DNA of 64,000 nucleotides, from assembly GCF_027912515.1 (NCBI RefSeq), contig NZ_CP115464.1, forward strand, positions 2,108,001-2,172,000, read 5' to 3'. The stretch is from Brevundimonas sp. NIBR10. GTDB lineage: Bacteria > Pseudomonadota > Alphaproteobacteria > Caulobacterales > Caulobacteraceae. The notes below the pieces were generated by a model, which saw only the letters and a program-made list of their open reading frames with translations, was not told the DNA's origin and ran no database searches. Position numbers and translations under genes: made by a program. Shown here in pieces: positions 59,818-64,000 of this stretch (the first letter of the stretch is position 1; the number at the start of each line of letters is the position of its first letter).

Positions 59818-60664
59818 TCAGCCTTTGGGACTGCGATAGCGAAGCGCGGCGATCAGAGCCGACAGCGCGGGCGGCGTCTGGCGCCGGCTTGGGTGATAGA
59901 GATAGTAGCCTGGCAACGCCGGGCACCAGTCTTCCAGGATGCGGACCAGCCGCCCGGCGCGGATGTCCTCGGCGGCGTCGTCTTCATACAGATAGGCCAG
60001 GCCATGTCCCTGGATGGAGGCCTGCCGCATCAGGTCCGTGTCGTTGAAGACCAGCGGGCCATCGACTCGAACCTGCAACGGCCGCCCGTTCTCCTCGAAC
60101 TCCCAGGCGTAGAGGCTGCCGGTCTTGACCATCCGATAGGCGATGCAGGCGTGGGCGCCGAGATCGTGGGGCGAGACCGGCGCTGGATGTTCGGCGAAGT
60201 AAGCTGGGGAGCCGACGACGGCGCGGCGCATGTCGGGACCGATGCGGACCGCGATCATGTCCTGCTCGACGATGTTGCCGAAGCGGATGCCGGCGTCGAA
60301 GCGATTGGCGACGATGTCGGTCAGGTTGTCATCGACGATGCTCTCGACGGTGACATTGGGATGGGCCGCGAGGAAGCCCGGCAGGGCCGGCATCAGGATG
60401 GCGGTGATTGCGTTCTTGGTCGAGGTCAGCCGTATCGTGCCGGAGGGCGCGCTGCCGAGCGCTCCGACCTTGGCCAGGCCCGCGCCGATGTCTTCAAGCG
60501 CCGGTCGCAGGGACCGCAACAAGGTCTCGCCGGCCTCGGTGGTCGAGACGGATCGCGTCGTGCGCGACAGGAGCCTGACGTTCAGCCGAGCCTCCAGCCC
60601 CTTCATCGCCTGGCTCAGAGCGGGCTGCGACATGCCCAGGCGCGCTGCGGCGCGGGTGAGCTTG
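59818..60664 (-). pseudogene. LysR-family regulator, N-terminus replaced
   Basis: Homology starts at LTRAAARLGMSQPALSQAMK, the recognition part of the LysR helix-turn-helix, and goes through LNVRLLSRTTRSVSTTEAGE and the whole effector-binding domain to YYLYHPSRRQTPPALSALIA. The first ~20 residues of the family are absent: upstream of ~60665 the frame is antisense to a lytic transglycosylase. No proper start is available, so DNA binding is probably lost. It may have controlled the aldo/keto reductase gene. Confidence 0.75.
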
Positions 60665-60667
60665 GCG

Positions 60668-60930
60668 TCAGGGATCGCTTCGATCCGGTTGAAAACCTCA
60701 CGGGAGGGGCCGACTATCTTGCCCGCCAGCTCCTTCGCTTTGGCGATCTGAGACTGGCGCTCGCCGCCTACAACGCGGGCCCGTCGCGGGTTGCGCGACT
60801 GGGACGCGTGCCCGACATCGCCGAGACCCGGGCGTATGTCTCGACGGTCATTGAATGCTATCTGGCCCTGAGCGCCGGACGGAGCGTTCGTCGTTCGACC
60901 CAGTGTCGGCCGGCTGGAGATGCGCCATGA
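60668..60930 (+). pseudogene. Lytic transglycosylase, C-terminal stump
   Basis: The plus frame from ~60668 reads RDRFDPVENLTGGADYLARQ, then LALAAYNAGPSRVARLGRVP and ETRAYVSTVIECYLAL, the second half of the SLT/VirB1-type lysozyme fold (the GGxxYLxxLL and AAYNAGP motifs). The catalytic Glu half is lost at the junction with the LysR gene. VirB1-like enzymes open the wall for conjugation. Its stop overlaps the next gene's ATG (ATGA), so this end is native backbone. Confidence 0.8.
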
Positions 60931-61202
60931 TCGCGCCTGGTGACGACGGCTCGGCCGGCCCGGATGGTGGAGCCCTGCTGACCCGGGCCGAAGCGGCAGC
61001 CCATCTGGAGCAGTTCGGCGTGCGGCTGAAGCCCGCGACCCTGGCGCGCCTCTGGTCAACCGGAGGAGGGGGGCCGCCGTGCCGCCACATCAGAGCCAAA
61101 CCCTTCTATCCCCGCGACCTTCTGGAAGCCTGGGCGGCGTCCCAGATTTCCGACCTTCGGACGGCGGCGCCGGCGGCTTCCCAGGCGCGCCGCCGTGTCT
61201 GA
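60927..61202 (+). CDS. Helix-turn-helix (excisionase-like) protein
   Basis: A 91-residue protein with a winged-helix fold: LLTRAEAAAHLEQFGVRLKP, TLARLWSTGGGGPP and KPFYPRDLLEAWAASQ, typical of excisionase/MerR-like DNA binders on mobile elements. ATG overlaps the lytic transglycosylase stop and its own end overlaps the next gene by eight bases. Confidence 0.8.
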   Translation: MIAPGDDGSAGPDGGALLTRAEAAAHLEQFGVRLKPATLARLWSTGGGGPPCRHIRAKPFYPRDLLEAWAASQISDLRTAAPAASQARRRV

Positions 61203-61389
61203 GTCCGGTCGCCGAATTCCATGGCCCACGGCCGATGCTATCCTCGCCGATCCCGCGGCGAGCTTCGCCCTCAAGGCCGTCGTTCGGGACTGGGCCGCTC
61301 GCGACCCGGTCGATGCCGCCAACGACGCGGCGATCCTGCAGGCAGTGTTCCAGGGTGCCGTCCTGGCGGTGATGGCTGTCCAGAAATGA
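61195..61389 (+). CDS. Small hypothetical backbone protein
   Basis: A 64-residue helical protein (PTADAILADPAASFALKAVV, AAILQAVFQGAVLAVMAV). No known function. GTG start overlapping the previous gene by 8 bases, and its stop is coupled to the AlpA-like gene by ATGA. The conserved position suggests a genuine backbone gene. Confidence 0.7.
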   Translation: MSESGRRIPWPTADAILADPAASFALKAVVRDWAARDPVDAANDAAILQAVFQGAVLAVMAVQK

Positions 61390-61826
61390 CGGAGAAGGGT
61401 CGGATTGAGCCCGGGGGATCGGACGACCGCCTTCTGGCGTGGCCCCGGGTCCAGGATATCACGGGACTGAGCCGAACCACGGCATGGCGGCTGCAGCGCG
61501 CCGGGAGTTTTCCGTCGCCGGTGCGGATATCCGTCAACCGGGTCGCGTGGCGCGAGAGCGAACTGCTGGCCTGGTCGGCGGCGCGAACGAGGGAGGCCCC
61601 GCCTTCGGTCGCGGCGCGTGCGCTGACGCCGGCGCGGGCGCCGAAGCTTCCGGGTCTGAACACGGCCCGCTGTCCGGTCCGTCCAGCGAAGCGACCGGTC
61701 GAGCCGGCCGCAATTCTCCAGGACATCTCGCCTCCGGAGCGGGTTGATCCGTCCCTGGTCGCCGGACGGCCGAAACGGCGGCGCAGAACTTCAGCCTCGC
61801 TCGACCAGATCGATTTCGGCTTCTGA
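61386..61826 (+). CDS. AlpA-like transcriptional regulator
   Basis: A 146-residue protein. LAWPRVQDITGLSRTTAWRL, then QRAGSFPSPVRISVNRVAW and RESELLAWSAAR, form the AlpA/MerR-type winged helix that activates integrase or excision genes of prophage-like and conjugative elements. The C-terminal ~70 residues are basic and unstructured. Last gene of the coupled backbone set; no integrase is seen in the window. Confidence 0.85.
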   Translation: MTEKGRIEPGGSDDRLLAWPRVQDITGLSRTTAWRLQRAGSFPSPVRISVNRVAWRESELLAWSAARTREAPPSVAARALTPARAPKLPGLNTARCPVRPAKRPVEPAAILQDISPPERVDPSLVAGRPKRRRRTSASLDQIDFGF

Positions 61827-61866
61827 GCGTGGCCGCCCGGGGGTGGTCAGCAACGGGCGACAGCGA

Positions 61867-62067
61867 TCAAAGCTTGGGGACCTTGGCAGCCTGATCGAGG
61901 CGCGCGAGCCGATCTGGCATGTCGAGCAGTTTGAGCGCGGCTGCCGCGAGCGCTTCCGACACGGTCGGGTAGGTCTCCGCCGAACTCATCGAGACGCCGT
62001 TCGGGAAGCTCACGGTCGACTTGGCCCTGTTTCCATGCGGGGCCTCGGACAGTCTTACCTCTGTCAT
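61867..62067 (-). CDS. Small hypothetical protein
   Basis: A 66-residue protein starting MTEVRLSEAPHGNRAKSTVS, with a helical end (SEALAAAALKLLDMPDRLAR). GGAG lies six bases before the ATG. No family. It is convergent with the AlpA-like gene (40 bases between stops) and sits near the edge of the accessory region. Confidence 0.6.
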   Translation of the reverse strand: MTEVRLSEAPHGNRAKSTVSFPNGVSMSSAETYPTVSEALAAAALKLLDMPDRLARLDQAAKVPKL

Positions 62068-62646
62068 GTCGGTCTCCAGATCATCCCATGAAGCGTCGAG
62101 GAGCGATCGTGACCAGCGCCGCCGTCGGCCTTGCTGGCACCAGGGGAGGCCCAGCGACGGCAAGGACGGCGAGCCCCGATCTCAAGCTCCGGTATCGGCA
62201 GCCCGCAAAAAGCTGGGTCGAAACCGTGCCCATCGAATGCTTTGGTATCGTTGAATGTCTATGTCGCCCCTTCATAGTCATGAAGGGGGTCGCGCCGCGC
62301 GGACCGCCTTCTCTGGCGGCGGCTAAAAGGACGAGACTGATCGACATGGTTAGGACTCTCTCATGGATCGCCAGGGCGTCAATCAAAATGCGCAGCCCGT
62401 TGGGCAGTGTCGGATCCAAGGCTCAAGAAGTCGCTGTCATTCAGGTGTTCAATCCTTCCCACTGAATAGCCGAAAGGCAATGTGAAATCAGCGGGATATG
62501 TAGAGATTGTCGTTCAGAGGGCACCGGAACAAGCCCGACGTCATTCGGCAGGCGGTTTGAATGTACTGCCGCTTCTCGCTGAGCTTGCGTGACATGAAGA
62601 AGTCCTCGCAGAGAGGGGCGTGGACGTGTCGTACGAAGCCATAGGG
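62068..62646. other. Probable edge of the accessory region
   Basis: About 580 bases separating element genes from the Lrp/bkd locus. One doubtful small frame lies at 62488-62595 (minus). No tRNA, integrase or direct repeat that could serve as an attachment site was found. Confidence 0.35.
62488..62595 (-). CDS. Possible small peptide, doubtful
   Basis: A 35-residue frame, MSRKLSEKRQYIQTACRM onward, with GAGGAC upstream of the ATG. Basic and cysteine-containing; nothing is known about it and it may be a chance ORF. Confidence 0.25.
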   Translation of the reverse strand: MSRKLSEKRQYIQTACRMTSGLFRCPLNDNLYISR

Positions 62647-63120
62647 TTAGCGAATTGGCAGGGCGGTAGTCATTTTGACCGGGCCGAGCGACATTGTCGA
62701 GTTGATCTCCTGGACAGTCGGAAGGGTCAGCAATCGGCCAAAGGCTAGCTCCCGGTAGTCCTCCACATCGCGCGTGATAATCCGTAGCAAGAAGTCAAAG
62801 GGGCCCATGGTCGGATGGACTTCCAGAACCTCAGGAATCCGAGATACGGCTTCGATGAACTCATTAAGATTGGTTCGACCGTGAGCTGACAGTTTGACGT
62901 TGGCAAATACATTCGTGCGCAGGCCCATCTTGTCTGCTGACAGGCGCGTGACCTGATCGATGATATAGCCATCATCTTTCAATCGTGTGAGACGACGCCA
63001 GCACGGCGATTGGGACATACCAACTCTCTCGGCGAGTTCTGCCGTCGTCATTGGCGCATTGCGCTGGACGACGTCGAGGATCTTCAGGTCTGTTTCGTCG
63101 AGATCGGCTAGGGAAGCCAT
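62647..63120 (-). CDS. Lrp/AsnC-family regulator, probably of the bkd operon
   Basis: A 157-residue protein. The N-terminal HTH reads LDETDLKILDVVQRNAPMTT, AELAERVGMSQSPCWRRLTR; the C-terminal RAM domain reads RTNVFANVKLSAHGRTNLNE and VLEVHPTMGPFDFLLRII. This is the Lrp/BkdR type that senses branched-chain amino acids. It is divergent from the branched-chain 2-oxoacid dehydrogenase gene 195 bases away, the classical arrangement for BkdR. The ATG at 63120 has AGGACC five bases upstream; the longer frame is not conserved. Confidence 0.92.
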   Translation of the reverse strand: MASLADLDETDLKILDVVQRNAPMTTAELAERVGMSQSPCWRRLTRLKDDGYIIDQVTRLSADKMGLRTNVFANVKLSAHGRTNLNEFIEAVSRIPEVLEVHPTMGPFDFLLRIITRDVEDYRELAFGRLLTLPTVQEINSTMSLGPVKMTTALPIR

Positions 63121-63314
63121 GTCTGGTCCTTCGTGCAGCGAGGGGGTGGGCGGGTTTGATCCAAGGGCATCGAACAAAAAGAAATGAAAGTCCATGATTG
63201 GTTGATTTGACGGATTGATGAATGCGCTGCGTCTTAAATTGCGTTCCATATCGAGTACGTTATTTCTGATATCAGACGATAAGTTGGCACCTCCCTTCGC
63301 ATCGGTCGCTTGTC

Positions 63315-64000
63315 ATGAAGAACCGTCCCGCCCTTCGACTTCATATTCCCGAGCCCGAGGCCCGGCCGGGGGATACGCCAGCCTTCGATCGGGCGCTGAT
63401 CCCGGAGCCCGGTGACACGCGTCGGCCCGAGACGACGGCCCTCGAGGCCGAGATGCGTGACCTGCCCTTCGGGTTGGTGCGCGTTCTGAATGACGCGGGC
63501 GAGGCGTCAGGACCCTGGAATCCGCATCTACCGGTGGAGACCTTGTTGGCTGGTCAACGGGCGATGCTTCTTACCCGCGCCTTCGACGAGCGGCTGTTTC
63601 GCGCGCACCGCCAGGGCAAGACCAGCTTCTACATGAAGTCCACCGGCGAGGAGGCGATCGGCGCAGCCCAGTCGTTGTTCCTCGACCGCGACGACATGTG
63701 TTTCCCGACCTATCGAGTGCTCAGCTGGCTGATGGCGCGGAACTATCCGCTGATCGACCTGTGCAACCAGATCTTCTCCAACGCTGACGACCCCCTGAAG
63801 GGGCGGCAGTTGCCGATCCTGTATTCGGCGCGGAAATACGGCTTCTACTCGCTGTCTGGAAACGTCGGCAGTCGGTTCGGCCACGCGGTCGGATGGGCCA
63901 TGGCTTCCGCGTTCAAGGGAGGTGACTCCATCGCGCTAGCCTATATCGGCGAGGGCACGACGGCCGAGGGCGATTTCCACGAGGCCCTGACTTTTGCTAG
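63315..64000 (+). CDS. bkdA: Branched-chain 2-oxoacid dehydrogenase E1 alpha subunit (3' end outside window)
   Basis: The first ~228 residues of a ~410-residue protein. LRLHIPEPEARPG and GPWNPHLPVE match the N-terminal extension of BkdA1-type E1 alpha. TRAFDERLFRAHRQGKTSFY, TGEEAIGAAQS and MCFPTYRVLSWLMA follow. The potassium/TPP region reads LSGNVGSRFGHAVGWAMASA and AYIGEGTTAEGDFHEALTFA, the thiamine-diphosphate motif GxG(x)nE. With E1 beta, E2 and E3 it decarboxylates the 2-oxoacids from Val, Leu and Ile to feed branched-chain fatty acid synthesis and energy metabolism. Transcribed away from the Lrp-type regulator. Confidence 0.93.
   Translation, partial: MKNRPALRLHIPEPEARPGDTPAFDRALIPEPGDTRRPETTALEAEMRDLPFGLVRVLNDAGEASGPWNPHLPVETLLAGQRAMLLTRAFDERLFRAHRQGKTSFYMKSTGEEAIGAAQSLFLDRDDMCFPTYRVLSWLMARNYPLIDLCNQIFSNADDPLKGRQLPILYSARKYGFYSLSGNVGSRFGHAVGWAMASAFKGGDSIALAYIGEGTTAEGDFHEALTFA

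Noticed and set aside
62081..62465. Two opposite frames in the region before the Lrp-type gene
   Set aside because: They overlap each other and show no conserved features.
62068..62646. tRNA or attachment site at the right edge of the element
   Set aside because: No cloverleaf, no integrase and no direct repeat could be recognised.

Overview
The window is GC-rich DNA from an alphaproteobacterium, most likely a member of the Caulobacterales such as Brevundimonas. The main reasons are a GcrA-family cell-cycle regulator, HWE-family histidine kinases, promoters resembling those read by the EcfG stress sigma factor, and codon use. Nearly everything looks accessory. Only the last ~1.4 kb (an Lrp-type regulator divergent from a branched-chain 2-oxoacid dehydrogenase gene) looks like ordinary chromosome.

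Layout. (1) 1-8.5 kb is the backbone of an integrative/conjugative or plasmid-like element: ParB-like protein (5' end outside the window), a methyltransferase/Strawberry-notch protein that lacks its C-terminal helicase half, SSB, GcrA, small proteins, a DUF2493 protein and a relaxase that looks C-terminally short. (2) 8.6-18.6 kb holds a CelD/BcsL acetyltransferase fragment, a PA2169-type four-helix-bundle protein, two HWE kinases, a membrane protein, small proteins and the first RTX protein. (3) 18.9-24.8 kb holds a second, divergently transcribed RTX protein, IS remnants, a secreted helical-repeat protein and a coupled three-gene membrane operon. (4) 25-36 kb is a block of large sensor kinases, including a 1936-residue soluble kinase with about eleven HAMP units, coupled to a second hybrid kinase, then a porin/CHASE4-kinase pair. 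(5) 36-49 kb is a patchwork of IS scars (IS30, IS3, IS5), stress genes (YciE-type ferritin-like protein, MscS-like channel), decayed stress genes (DUF3597, DUF6766), an XRE regulator, an HU protein and a giant RTX/Calx-beta protein. (6) 49.8-57.8 kb is a tight signalling and envelope-polysaccharide locus: receiver-YaiO-HEAT-GT2 glycosyltransferase, an opposing receiver, then CHASE3 hybrid kinase-receiver-HPt-receiver. (7) 58.1-60.7 kb is a captured chromosomal fragment (truncated SDR, aldo/keto reductase, truncated LysR). (8) 60.7-62.1 kb returns to element backbone: a lytic transglycosylase stump, a helix-turn-helix protein, a small protein and an AlpA-like regulator, all translationally coupled.

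How it fits together. The backbone pieces at the two ends are both cut at their inner edges, the relaxase on the left and the lytic transglycosylase on the right. The ~52 kb between them is therefore best read as cargo that replaced part of the transfer module. The cargo is dominated by environmental sensing (six large sensor kinases, four stand-alone receivers and one HPt), general stress functions and cell-surface products (three RTX proteins that share one C-terminal module, and a glycosyltransferase/outer-membrane pair). The most coherent candidate for an undescribed system is the phosphorelay plus YaiO-HEAT-GT2 locus at 49.8-57.8 kb. The poly-HAMP kinase operon and the RTX family with its shared tail come next. 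Many small scars (IS stumps, frameshifted or truncated genes) show that the region is recombining and decaying.
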